The notes beneath the pieces are model-generated. The model saw only the letters and a program-made list of their open reading frames with translations, had not been told where the DNA came from and made no database searches. The position numbers were made by a program, and so were the translations under genes. Positions 1-7,726 of a stretch of DNA of 41,332 nucleotides are shown piece after piece (the first letter of the stretch is position 1; each line of letters opens with the position of its first letter). Origin of the DNA: Bacteroidota bacterium (lineage in GTDB: Bacteria; Bacteroidota; Bacteroidia; Flavobacteriales; Flavobacteriaceae); contig JAEYTL010000001.1 of assembly GCA_023434025.1 (NCBI GenBank), forward strand, positions 1-41,332, read 5' to 3'.

Positions 1-420
1 CTTCCCATAAAATCGTGCTGTCAATCCAATATGTCTATGAACGTGTCTTCTTGTTTTTCGCTTGTCTCTCAAAGCGGGTGCAAAAGTACAACTTCTTTTT
101 GATTAGGCAAGCTTTTTGAAAAAAAAAAAATTATTTTTCTTTTTTTATCTCCTCGATTACCCTTTTTGTCGTTTGCGGAGGGCAAAGATACTACTCTTTT
201 TTCTCTTCTTCCAAATCTTTTTACAGATTTTTTTAAACTCCAGTTTTATACAGAACGTCGCCTCGATTGCGGGTGCAAAAGTAGTACTCTTTTGATTCTT
301 TCCAAATCTTTTTTACCCTCTTTTTTAATCTTTTTTTTAACTCGCTGGTTGTGAGATACAAATACACAAAAGTTTTTTTGGTTTACCCGCAAGGCTACAC
401 CTGAAACTTACAGACTCCGT
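1..420 (-). promoter_or_regulatory. Probable rRNA operon leader with tandem promoters, reading left out of the window
   Basis: No convincing gene lies in the first 540 bases. Read on the minus strand, positions 23-42 carry GTTCATAGACATATTG, resembling the conserved leader/spacer element found next to 16S and 23S genes in Flavobacteria. Upstream of it are three good Bacteroidota -7 elements on the minus strand: TACTTTTG (81-88), TATCTTTG (183-190) and TACTTTTG (276-283). Each has a TTG/TTTG -33 element 19-21 bases further up (108-110, 212-215, 303-306). A weaker fourth (AACTTTTG) lies at 367-374. The second and third promoters are about 93 bases apart and lie in near-duplicate sequence. The 16S gene would lie just beyond the left edge; that is inference. 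Confidence 0.6.
174..316 (-). repeat. Imperfect direct repeat carrying duplicated promoters
   Basis: The stretch at about 174-223 is repeated with few changes at about 269-316. Both copies share GCGGnnGCAAA, TACTCTTTT and CCAAATCTTTTT in the same order and spacing, and each holds a complete -33/-7 pair on the minus strand. A shorter, more diverged third version lies at about 75-112. This looks like promoter multiplication by tandem duplication. Confidence 0.6.
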
Positions 421-544
421 GTCTTCAAATCCTTTTTATCCCATTTTACCCAGAACCTGAAACGGAATTTTCCTTGAAAAAATGGTTTGACTCTGAAAAT
501 ACAACTAAACAAATAGGCATGAATTACGAAAACAAGATAAGGCG

Positions 545-1327
545 TTAATCATCATAATTTTCAAACCGCGTGGTGATCTGACGGTTATTAAATCGCTTGG
601 CGTCAAGGTTTACGGGAATGTATTCCTGATTAATGTGCTTCATTTTGGGATAATAAAACCTGAAATAAATTCCGGCCAGGATGCCGAACAGGAACCCTCC
701 GATATGTGCAAACCAGGCTACACCATCTTCCTCAATTGGATTTTGTGAAACTGTGAAGACACTGAACAACTGTTGCGCAATCCAAAATAACAGGAAAAGA
801 AATGCGGGAACACTAACAATTTTAATGATAAAAAGCACTTTTATTTTTGATTTGGGAAACATAATCAAATAGCATCCAAGGCAACCTGAAATAGCTCCGC
901 TGGCTCCCAAACTCGGAATGATTGAGTCGGGTGCAGCAAAAACATGTGCTAAAGCTGCGATTAACCCTGCCAATAAATAGAAGACCAGAAAGCGTTTTCG
1001 TCCGATAGTAGATTCTATATTATCCGCGAAAATCCAGAGAAAAAGCATGTTCCCTATTAGATGTATCCATCCGCCATGCATGAACATTGAGGTAAAAAGT
1101 GTACTATATATAGGAACAGGTCCCTGATGATGCGGAATACCTTGTATGTTGCCAACTAAATCGACTCCTTTTGTTATTTCATAGGGAACCGTACTGTAGG
1201 CATAGGTAAAAACATCACTTGGAATTTGCAGAAACAGAAATACAGCAATGTTTACCAAAATGAAGGTATAGCTAAAAATGGGAAATTGTCCGCCTTTAAC
1301 CTGATCATCTCCTATGGGAAAGAGCAT
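545..1327 (-). CDS. Rhomboid family intramembrane serine protease
   Basis: This 260-residue polytopic membrane protein fits the rhomboid family, which cleaves transmembrane segments of other membrane proteins inside the inner membrane. The catalytic serine is visible in GASG (Ser143) and its histidine partner in AHIGG (His208). HLIGN (His89-Asn93) matches the oxyanion-hole HxxxN motif of the second helix. About six hydrophobic segments can be seen, starting near residue 20, and the C-terminal 40 residues are polar and probably cytoplasmic. It stands alone; its 5' neighbour is divergent. The substrate cannot be deduced. Confidence 0.93.
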   Translation of the reverse strand: MLFPIGDDQVKGGQFPIFSYTFILVNIAVFLFLQIPSDVFTYAYSTVPYEITKGVDLVGNIQGIPHHQGPVPIYSTLFTSMFMHGGWIHLIGNMLFLWIFADNIESTIGRKRFLVFYLLAGLIAALAHVFAAPDSIIPSLGASGAISGCLGCYLIMFPKSKIKVLFIIKIVSVPAFLFLLFWIAQQLFSVFTVSQNPIEEDGVAWFAHIGGFLFGILAGIYFRFYYPKMKHINQEYIPVNLDAKRFNNRQITTRFENYDD

Positions 1328-1414
1328 ATCTTATCGTTTTTATTTCTTTTGAACTTTTGAAAAAATTTCTTTAAAAAAAGTTTTTTGGTATCTTCGCCGC
1401 AAAATAATTTCAGC

Positions 1415-1666
1415 GTGAAACTCATCACCTTTTTAGCTTTACCGGAAAAGGAACAATATCAAATTCTTTTTAAGAATGGTGTTATTGTTGCTGAACGAAA
1501 CGAAAAGCCGGTCATCAAAAAACTATATAGTTTGAATACTTTTTTTGTAGAAGTTCATCTGCATTTTGGTACGGAGGAAATTCTGTTTAAAAAAGTTTTT
1601 AAAGCCGGCGAACTACTGGACAGTTACCTGAGTGAGTTTAAACTGATTTTACCTAAACCCAACTGA
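1415..1666 (+). CDS. Small conserved hypothetical protein
   Basis: This is an 83-residue protein if translation starts at the GTG at 1415. The frame is open from 1385, but a -7-like TATCTTCG at 1390-1397 would place the transcript start inside that extension, so the shorter form is preferred. The sequence is soluble, with alternating charged and aromatic residues (EVHLHFGTEE in the middle) and no signal peptide or known motif. It lies divergent to the rhomboid gene and ends directly against the convergent epimerase gene. I do not recognise a family. Confidence 0.6.
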   Translation: MKLITFLALPEKEQYQILFKNGVIVAERNEKPVIKKLYSLNTFFVEVHLHFGTEEILFKKVFKAGELLDSYLSEFKLILPKPN

Positions 1667-2077
1667 TTACACATGCTTATTCTCGCAAAGCTCCAATAAA
1701 ACACCGTGCGTTGCTTTCGGATGAAGAAAAGCTATATCCAAGCCTTCCGCACCTTTTCGGGGTGTTCTGTCGATCAGCTGCACTCCTTTTTGATCTAATT
1801 CATCCAGATTCTCTTCTATGTTTTTTACTGCAATAGCCAGGTGATGAATTCCTTCTCCTTTTTTTTCTATAAATTTTCCGATCGGCCCGTCAGGTTCGGT
1901 GGATTCTAACAATTCAATTTTAGATTGACCGATCATAAAAAAGGCTGTTTTTACTTTTTGCTCTTTTACTTCTTCGATATTGTAGCATTTGAGTCCGAGC
2001 ATATTTTCCCAAAAAGGAATAGCTTCTTCCAGGCTTTTAACGGCTATGCCGATGTGTTCAATGTGTGATAAATTCAT
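1667..2077 (-). CDS. mce: Methylmalonyl-CoA epimerase (VOC superfamily)
   Basis: This 136-residue protein has the two beta-alpha-beta-beta-beta modules of the vicinal oxygen chelate fold. It should interconvert (R)- and (S)-methylmalonyl-CoA in the propionyl-CoA/succinyl-CoA route. The N-terminal HIGIAV strand supplies the first metal-ligand histidine (His8), GIHHLAIAV opens the second module, and LLELCE near the end carries the last acidic ligand. The start at 2077 (MNLSHIEHIG) was chosen because the longer frame to 2191 would overlap the upstream phospholipase gene and add an unrelated N-terminus. It is probably co-transcribed with pldA, 19 bases upstream. Confidence 0.88.
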   Translation of the reverse strand: MNLSHIEHIGIAVKSLEEAIPFWENMLGLKCYNIEEVKEQKVKTAFFMIGQSKIELLESTEPDGPIGKFIEKKGEGIHHLAIAVKNIEENLDELDQKGVQLIDRTPRKGAEGLDIAFLHPKATHGVLLELCENKHV

Positions 2078-2096
2078 ACTTGTGTCTGTTTTAATT

Positions 2097-2990
2097 TTAC
2101 CAATTGGCGAATGAGATGCCGATTCCGAGTGTGGTCTGGCTGTGGTTATAATCAACCAGTGTTTCACCATAGCCGTGAAAAAACTGAACATGGCCTCGTA
2201 AATGTCCTTTCATCGGGAAAACGTAATTTAATTGAATACTTCCTCCTTTTATCCGATCAAACGGATGCCTGATAATGGTGTAGAATTCATGCCGATTGTA
2301 TGAATAAGCCGCATTTATTTCGCCATTTCCGACAAATTTGGTGATGTACGGATTTTCATCATCCCGGTCGCCCGACCTAATCCAGGGATTTAACGAAACA
2401 ATCCAGTTTTCGTTCTCGTATCCTACGTGAAAGATAATGCGGTTCCAACTTCTTGACAGCGGAAAATCCCGCCCGTTGGATTCATGGTTGATTGAAACCC
2501 CGGCAGAGCGGATATGTCCACCCAACGTTTTAATTTTTAAAGGGTAGACAAAAATCAGTTCCGGTTCATAATTAAGTTCCCGGAAAGCCCGGGACAAATC
2601 TTTATTATAAATCTGCCAATATGCTTTTTGCGTGTAGGCTAACCAGATATCTGCTTTACCCCAAAATAAACCCTGGGCTAATTTTGTTTTAAAGCTCAGT
2701 TGAAATTTTGCTTCGTAACGATTAAAGTCCTGGGCTTCAGTAGCAGAATAGTCCGGGTTTTCGCTGTAAGGCATTTCATTGGGATTGCTCGACCACCTTC
2801 CGGCTGTAACATAGATAGGTTTATAGGAAACCAACCGGAATGTTCCTTTTTTGTGAATGGAATCAAGTTCCCACTGTTGTGAGTATGTTTTTGAAATAAT
2901 ATCAGTCTGCCCCATCGGCTCTTCTAATGTTTGGCTGTATGAGCTTAATGAAAGTACCAAAAACAGACAAATTATCATACGAAACTTCAT
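2097..2990 (-). CDS. pldA: Phospholipase A1 of the OMPLA type (outer membrane)
   Basis: The protein is 297 residues from the ATG at 2990, with a clear signal peptide (MKFRMIICLFLVLSLSSYSQ). The longer frame to 3041 adds 17 residues before the signal and is rejected. The diagnostic OMPLA active site is present: a catalytic His/Ser pair in NHESNG followed by SRSWNR. The rest shows alternating strands with many aromatic residues, as in a 12-strand outer-membrane barrel. The family hydrolyses acyl chains of phospholipids that reach the outer leaflet, and needs Ca2+ and dimerisation. Length and motif order match the family. Confidence 0.92.
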   Translation of the reverse strand: MKFRMIICLFLVLSLSSYSQTLEEPMGQTDIISKTYSQQWELDSIHKKGTFRLVSYKPIYVTAGRWSSNPNEMPYSENPDYSATEAQDFNRYEAKFQLSFKTKLAQGLFWGKADIWLAYTQKAYWQIYNKDLSRAFRELNYEPELIFVYPLKIKTLGGHIRSAGVSINHESNGRDFPLSRSWNRIIFHVGYENENWIVSLNPWIRSGDRDDENPYITKFVGNGEINAAYSYNRHEFYTIIRHPFDRIKGGSIQLNYVFPMKGHLRGHVQFFHGYGETLVDYNHSQTTLGIGISFANW

Positions 2991-3079
2991 AGCGTTGTTT
3001 TTTTTCGAAAGATAAGTATTTTGTATAAAAAAAAGTGTCAAATTTCTTTGACACTTTCTGCATTAACTTTAAAATATAA

Positions 3080-3283
3080 TTATGATTTTGCTTCCGCTTT
3101 TTTAGAAGCACAACATGCTTTTTTCTCACCTGAAGCACAAGACTTTTTTTCTTCTTTTGAGCTGGCTGCTTTTTCAGTTTTTTCTTTTTCTTTTTTCTTT
3201 TCTTTGTTTTTCGGGTCGGTTGCCATGGCATCTGCCGTTACAAAAAACGCTGCTACAACGAATAAGGAAACTAATTTTTTCAT
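3080..3283 (-). CDS. Small secreted Lys/Glu-rich protein with a Cys-containing tail
   Basis: This 67-residue product starts with a signal peptide (MKKLVSLFVVAAFFVTADAMA), so the mature protein is only about 45 residues. It is almost entirely Lys, Glu, Ser and Ala, with three cysteines near the C-terminus (SCAS and ACCAS). A minus-strand promoter TATATTTG sits at 3319-3326, about 36 bases before the start, which supports a real gene. The opposite strand is also open here but lacks any promoter and codes for a Phe/Ser-rich shadow. Function is unknown; metal binding by the Cys-rich tail is only a guess. Confidence 0.65.
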   Translation of the reverse strand: MKKLVSLFVVAAFFVTADAMATDPKNKEKKKEKEKTEKAASSKEEKKSCASGEKKACCASKKAEAKS

Positions 3284-3318
3284 GCTATACGATTTTAATT
3301 ATTAACAAATGATTTATA

Positions 3319-3352
3319 CAAATATATACTTTATTGAACAAATTCAGTCAAA
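3319..3352 (-). promoter_or_regulatory. Promoter of the small Lys/Glu-rich gene
   Basis: On the minus strand TATATTTG (3319-3326) matches the Bacteroidota -7 consensus TAnnTTTG. A TTTTG at 3349-3353 lies 22 bases upstream and may act as the -33 element. The predicted start is about 10 bases downstream of the -7 box, before the ATG at 3283. Confidence 0.55.
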
Positions 3353-3382
3353 ACCTGACTATTTTATTTGTTTTTAACTTTT

Positions 3383-4093
3383 TTATTCTTTGGGCAAAAA
3401 GAGCTTAATCTTGTTTTTACTAAACTTTATCTCTTCCAGGTGCCCCATTTGTTTTTGATCTTTGGTTATCAAATGAATATGCATATTGGTATCGTGGTGT
3501 GTAAAAACGGCATGATGTTTTGTGGAATAGAAACCAATCAAATCGACCATTTGATCTTTTACTATGTAATTAACCTGGCCCTGATGAGCTTCCTGTGGAG
3601 AGGAAACTCTGGTTCCGGAAGGTAAATTAACAATATGGATATTGGCTGTTTCTACAGTTGCTTCTATTTTAAAAGCAAAAGCATTATCTGAAAAATTTAA
3701 CGAATCGAGTAACTTTTCAAGTGAAACCAAATCGGTTATATTGTCCGGAACAGCAATTTCTTTCCATTTTTTTACATTAGAATAAACCAAAAACGGTGCT
3801 TTTACGCCAAAAGTTTCTGAAATTGACATGGTAGAATCTGTTTTTACTTTTGAAACAAAACTTCGTCCGTTAAAAACAGTAATCTCTCCCTGCAAAAATT
3901 CAACCGGTCCAATCGCAAATAAATTTTCATTCGGCTGAATGGTATCCAAAAGAATGGTTCCTGTTAACTCTCCTTTTTTCATCACATTCTTCATAGCTCC
4001 CACATACCTGACCTGTACCGGAACAGATGAGATCACATTACTTTCTTTACAAGCGACCATAAAAACTATCAGTAGAAAAAAAACGTATTTCAC
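3383..4093 (-). CDS. Acetolactate-decarboxylase-like lipoprotein
   Basis: The 236-residue protein begins with a lipoprotein signal ending in VACK (Cys15), so it should be anchored in a membrane facing the periplasm. The rest resembles alpha-acetolactate decarboxylase: an FLQGEITVFNG strand pair resembles the family's GDGELxxLDG motif, and His205, His207 and His218 (MHIHL and GHLEE) reproduce the +2/+11 spacing of the family's zinc-binding histidines. A classical decarboxylase is cytoplasmic, so the lipobox is unusual. It is the last gene of the persulfide-related series, 2 bases after trx. The fold assignment is fairly firm; catalysis on acetolactate is not established. Confidence 0.75.
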   Translation of the reverse strand: MKYVFFLLIVFMVACKESNVISSVPVQVRYVGAMKNVMKKGELTGTILLDTIQPNENLFAIGPVEFLQGEITVFNGRSFVSKVKTDSTMSISETFGVKAPFLVYSNVKKWKEIAVPDNITDLVSLEKLLDSLNFSDNAFAFKIEATVETANIHIVNLPSGTRVSSPQEAHQGQVNYIVKDQMVDLIGFYSTKHHAVFTHHDTNMHIHLITKDQKQMGHLEEIKFSKNKIKLFLPKE

Positions 4094-4095
4094 TT

Positions 4096-4395
4096 CTAAT
4101 TACTGTTGTGTTGAATTATTTTGATGATTTCTTGCCTGGAAAGCACACCGGATTGTCGCCATAATTGTTTTCCGTTTTGAAAAAGCATCAGGGTTGGCAC
4201 TCCCCTCACCCGGAATTGTGTTGCTAATTGCTGATTTTTATCAACATCAATTTTGATAATTGAAACAGTATCTCCTAATTCGTCTTTGACTTCTTTCAGA
4301 ATCGGAGCCAACATTTGGCAGGGACCACACCAAGTAGCAAAAAAATCGACCAATACAGGTCTTGGAGAATTGATAATCGTTGTAAAATCAGCCAT
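4096..4395 (-). CDS. trxA: Thioredoxin
   Basis: This 99-residue single-domain thioredoxin has the classical WCGPC active site (Cys23, Cys26) and the cis-Pro motif GVPTLMLF. No signal peptide is seen, so it acts in the cytoplasm. It lies 10 bases after the rhodanese lipoprotein and 2 bases before the decarboxylase-like gene, so it is translated from the same message. In this context its likely role is to reduce persulfides or protein disulfides left on the rhodanese and dioxygenase enzymes encoded upstream. That role is inference. Confidence 0.92.
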   Translation of the reverse strand: MADFTTIINSPRPVLVDFFATWCGPCQMLAPILKEVKDELGDTVSIIKIDVDKNQQLATQFRVRGVPTLMLFQNGKQLWRQSGVLSRQEIIKIIQHNSN

Positions 4396-4405
4396 AGCTA
4401 TAAAA

Positions 4406-4768
4406 TTATTCCCAATTCATATAACCACCTTCTAAATCAATAATCTGAGTAAAACCCAGCACCACCATTTTTTGGGCTGCTGTTTTACTTCGTGCCCCGC
4501 TTCGGCAGTAGATATAAACCGGTTTGGTTTTATCTAATTTCTGGATTTCGGTTTCAAAACCTGCATCATACACATTAATGTTCTTTGCTCCTTTAATAAA
4601 ACCTTCTGCAAATTCATCCGGCGTGCGAACATCGACCAATTGAATATTTTGTTTGACTACCGCTTCTTTAAATTCTGCTTTCGGGACAACTCTTATCCGT
4701 GTATCATTTTGTGACTGGCAGGAAAACACCATAAACGCCACTAAAATCATCAAAACTATTTTCTTCAT
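4406..4768 (-). CDS. Rhodanese-domain lipoprotein
   Basis: This 120-residue protein has a lipobox (VFSC, Cys17) and a single rhodanese domain. The active-site loop is CRSGARS (Cys88), which would carry the persulfide intermediate. LVDVRTPDEF is the usual structural motif before it and DLEGGYMNW closes the domain. Being lipidated, it should work outside the cytoplasmic membrane, unlike the cytoplasmic fusions encoded upstream. It follows the first dioxygenase/rhodanese gene by 15 bases, as part of one operon. Confidence 0.9.
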   Translation of the reverse strand: MKKIVLMILVAFMVFSCQSQNDTRIRVVPKAEFKEAVVKQNIQLVDVRTPDEFAEGFIKGAKNINVYDAGFETEIQKLDKTKPVYIYCRSGARSKTAAQKMVVLGFTQIIDLEGGYMNWE

Positions 4769-4783
4769 CTTACCTGATTTAAT

Positions 4784-6187
4784 TTATAAAGTACTCGGGC
4801 AAACGTAAGCGGTTCTTTTAATTCCGGTTTTTTTTATAGCGGCATACCCTCCTTTTACATCAATTACATTATGATAGCCTCTTGCTTTTAAGATGGAGGC
4901 TGCAATCATGCTTCTGTAACCTCCGGCACAATGCACATAGAAATCTTTTTCTTTCGGGAATTCACTCAAATGTTCATTGATAAAATCCAATGGTGTTGAA
5001 GGAACATCTACAATATGCTCTGAGGCATACTCGCCTGGTTTTCTGACATCAAAAACGGGGACATTTCCTTCCATTTTTTCTTCTAGAACAGCAGCCTCTA
5101 CAGAGGTAACCGTATCATATTCCATTCCGCTTTTCTTCCAGGCCTCAAAACCTCCTTTTAAATATCCTATTGTATTATCGTAACCAACACGGGCTAAACG
5201 GGTAATGGTTTCTTCTTCACGGCCTTCCGGGGTTACCAGCAGAATCGGTTGTTTGTAATCAACAATTAACGCACCAACCCAGGGAGCAAATTGCCCATCG
5301 ATACCGATAAAAATTGATTTTGGAATATGTCCTTTTGCGAAATCATCCTGGTGTCGAACGTCTAAAACCAATGCATCCGTATCGTTTGCAACGGTTTCAA
5401 ACACATTCGGTTCAAAGGGTTTCGCTTCTTTGATAATATTTTCAACGTTTTCATAACCTTCTTTATTAAGTTTTACATTCATCGGGAAGTAAGCCGGAGG
5501 CGGCAGTAAACCGTCGGTAACCTCCGCAATAAATTCTTCTTTGGTCATATCAGCCCGCAGAGCATAATTGGTCGCTTTCTGATCGCCTATGCTTCCAACC
5601 GTTTCTTTGCTTAAATTTTTACCGCAAGCCGAACCAGCTCCGTGGGCAGGGTAAACAACGACCTCATCGGCAAGAGTCATAATCTTTGTCCGCAAACTGT
5701 CGTATAACATCCCGGCTAATTGTTCCTGCGTCATGTGAGCGGCCTTCTGAGCCAGGTCAGGACGACCCACATCGCCTAAAAATAATGTATCTCCACTAAA
5801 AATGGCATAATCTTTTCCGTCTTTATCTTTCAATAAATAGGTCGTACTTTCCATGGTATGCCCCGGTGTATGCAGGGCGGTAATAGTAATTTCACCTAAT
5901 TGAAATACTTCGCCGTCTTTGGCAATATGTGCTTTAAAACTCGGGTTAGCATTTGGTCCATAAACTATGGGGGCTCCTGTTTTTTCGGCTAAAGTAACAT
6001 GACCACTCACAAAATCGGCATGGAAATGGGTTTCAAAAATGAACTTTATTTTTCCGTTAGCTTTCTCCGCTTTATCAATATATGGCTGTACTTCCCGCAG
6101 GGGGTCAATGATGGCAATTTCTCCCTGGCTTTCAATGTAATATGCACCCTGAGCCAGACAACCGGTATAAATCTGTTCTATTTTCAT
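4784..6187 (-). CDS. Persulfide-dioxygenase-like MBL-fold protein fused to two rhodanese domains (copy 1)
   Basis: This is a 467-residue fusion. Residues 1-250 are a metallo-beta-lactamase fold of the ETHE1/persulfide dioxygenase type: THFHADFVSGH (54-63), HTPGH (106-110), SGDT with Asp133, and YPAHG (His182) are the expected metal ligands. Residues 265-355 are a rhodanese fold whose active-site Cys is absent (TPEGREE in its place). Residues 365-460 are a second rhodanese with an active loop CAGGYRS (Cys420). A short tail ends in CPSTL. The family oxidises thiol persulfides to sulfite, and rhodanese moves sulfane sulfur, so the fusion would couple the two. It has its own promoter (6246-6253) and a paralogue directly upstream. 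Confidence 0.9.
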   Translation of the reverse strand: MKIEQIYTGCLAQGAYYIESQGEIAIIDPLREVQPYIDKAEKANGKIKFIFETHFHADFVSGHVTLAEKTGAPIVYGPNANPSFKAHIAKDGEVFQLGEITITALHTPGHTMESTTYLLKDKDGKDYAIFSGDTLFLGDVGRPDLAQKAAHMTQEQLAGMLYDSLRTKIMTLADEVVVYPAHGAGSACGKNLSKETVGSIGDQKATNYALRADMTKEEFIAEVTDGLLPPPAYFPMNVKLNKEGYENVENIIKEAKPFEPNVFETVANDTDALVLDVRHQDDFAKGHIPKSIFIGIDGQFAPWVGALIVDYKQPILLVTPEGREEETITRLARVGYDNTIGYLKGGFEAWKKSGMEYDTVTSVEAAVLEEKMEGNVPVFDVRKPGEYASEHIVDVPSTPLDFINEHLSEFPKEKDFYVHCAGGYRSMIAASILKARGYHNVIDVKGGYAAIKKTGIKRTAYVCPSTL

Positions 6188-6231
6188 CTTTCTAATTTTT
6201 GGTAAAAATACTGTTCAGCCTTGTAATAAGC

Positions 6232-6270
6232 TGTAACAATAGTTACAAAGATAAGAAATTATCAAAGGCC
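6232..6270 (-). promoter_or_regulatory. Promoter of copy 1 MBL/rhodanese gene with overlapping dyad
   Basis: On the minus strand TATCTTTG (6246-6253) is a canonical -7 element, with a TTG about 21 bases upstream. Overlapping and just downstream is a perfect dyad TGTAAC-AATA-GTTACA (6232-6247). Its size and symmetry suit a Crp/Fnr-type dimer, and a Crp/Fnr gene heads this gene series. The dyad would sit at the transcription start, which suggests repression. The regulator-site link is inference. Confidence 0.55.
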
Positions 6271-6310
6271 GAATCAATCCATTCCGGCTTTGACAAAAAT
6301 TTATGATTGT

Positions 6311-7726
6311 CTATAACAAGGTAGTGGGACAAACAAATTCAGTAATTGGAATTGATGTTTTTTTTATTTCAGAAAAACCTCCTGTTACATCCGAGAAATT
6401 TGAAAAACCATTTTGTTTTAAAACTGAAGCCGCAATCATGCTTCTGTAACCTCCGGCACAGTGTAAAATGAATGGCATATCTTCAGGAAATTCACCTAAT
6501 CGTTTAGAAATTTCGTTTAGCGGAATATTAACCGCACTAATTACATGTTCTGCATTAAATTCACTTTTCTTTCTTACGTCAATCAGAAGCGTATCCTTAT
6601 TATCTATTTGCGTAGTCATTTCTTTCGCCGTTATTCTGTTTATACAATCAACTTGTTTATCTGCCTCTGACCAAGCATCAAAACCTCCCTCCAAATAACC
6701 GATAGCATAATCGTACCCCACTCTTGAAAGACGAATGATGCTTTCTTCTTCTTTTCCGGGATAAGTGACCAAAAGTATTTTTTGTTGGATATCTGCAATC
6801 AATTCTCCTACCCACATGGCAAAATTACTTTCTAACCCGATGTTTAAACTATTTGGAATAAAACCTTTTGCAAAATCTTCTACTCTTCGTGTATCAAGTA
6901 TCAGAACCTCTTTATTTTCTGTCTGTTTTTGAAAATCTTCAGCCGTAAAAGCTTTTTTACTTCTTTCCATAATTGTATCCAAGCTTTCATACCCTTGAAT
7001 GTTCATCAATACATTATTCGGAAAGTATCCCGGCGGTGTAGTCAGACCTGTCAATAATTCGTCCACAAATTCGTCTTCGGTCATATCAGCCCGTAAGGCA
7101 TAGTTTGTCTTTTTTTGATTCCCTAACATATCGATGGTTTCCTTGCTCATCATCTTACCACAGGCGGATCCGGCTCCGTGATTGGGATAAACAATCAGTT
7201 CGTCGGATAGCGGCATGATTTTTTCCCGAAGTGAATGAAAAAGTAATCTGGCCAGTTTATCCTGTGTTAAATCCGCTATGACATGCCGGGCTAAATCCGG
7301 TCTGCCCACATCGCCGATAAAAAGCGTATCACCGGAAATGATTCCGTGTTCCTTTCCTTTTTCATCTGTCAGCAAATAGGTGGTGCTTTCCATGGTATGC
7401 CCCGGTGTGTGCAACACTTTCACAGTGTAATCACCCACTTTAAACAATTGGTTATCTTCAGCCACTAATGCATCGAATCCGGGATTTGCTGTTGGGCCGT
7501 AAACAATCGTTGCTCCTTCTTTTCGGGCTAAATCCAAATGACCGGAAACAAAGTCGGCATGAAAATGAGTTTCAAACACATACTTAATTCTAGCATTATC
7601 TTTCCCGGCACGGTCAATGTAGGACTGCACTTCCCGAAGCGGATCAAAAACAGCCGCTTCACCTTTACTTTCCAGATAATAGGCCGCATGTGCCATACAA
7701 TTTGTATAAATCTGTTCTATTTTCAT
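6311..7726 (-). CDS. Persulfide-dioxygenase-like MBL-fold protein fused to two rhodanese domains (copy 2)
   Basis: This is a 471-residue paralogue of the next gene down, with identical architecture: MBL domain (THFHADFVSGH, HTPGHT, SGDTLF, YPNHG), a Cys-less rhodanese fold (TYPGKEEE in the active-loop position) and an active rhodanese (CAGGYRS). It too ends in a CPTTLL tail. The start was set at the ATG before KIEQIYTNC (7726), because both paralogues begin MKIEQIYT; the frame continues to a TTG at 7759 that adds nothing conserved. A stem of tandem duplication is likely, but divergence is large, so the two copies may have separate substrates or expression. Confidence 0.9.
   Translation of the reverse strand: MKIEQIYTNCMAHAAYYLESKGEAAVFDPLREVQSYIDRAGKDNARIKYVFETHFHADFVSGHLDLARKEGATIVYGPTANPGFDALVAEDNQLFKVGDYTVKVLHTPGHTMESTTYLLTDEKGKEHGIISGDTLFIGDVGRPDLARHVIADLTQDKLARLLFHSLREKIMPLSDELIVYPNHGAGSACGKMMSKETIDMLGNQKKTNYALRADMTEDEFVDELLTGLTTPPGYFPNNVLMNIQGYESLDTIMERSKKAFTAEDFQKQTENKEVLILDTRRVEDFAKGFIPNSLNIGLESNFAMWVGELIADIQQKILLVTYPGKEEESIIRLSRVGYDYAIGYLEGGFDAWSEADKQVDCINRITAKEMTTQIDNKDTLLIDVRKKSEFNAEHVISAVNIPLNEISKRLGEFPEDMPFILHCAGGYRSMIAASVLKQNGFSNFSDVTGGFSEIKKTSIPITEFVCPTTLL

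Noticed and set aside
166..354. Open frame of 62 codons in the leader region
   Set aside because: It runs through duplicated promoter sequence, is Phe/Leu/Ser-rich from T-runs and has no homology-like features.
3021..3312. Frames on the plus strand opposite the small Lys/Glu-rich gene
   Set aside because: They are Phe/Ser-rich mirror products of the AAG/GAA-rich coding strand, and the minus strand has the promoter and signal peptide.
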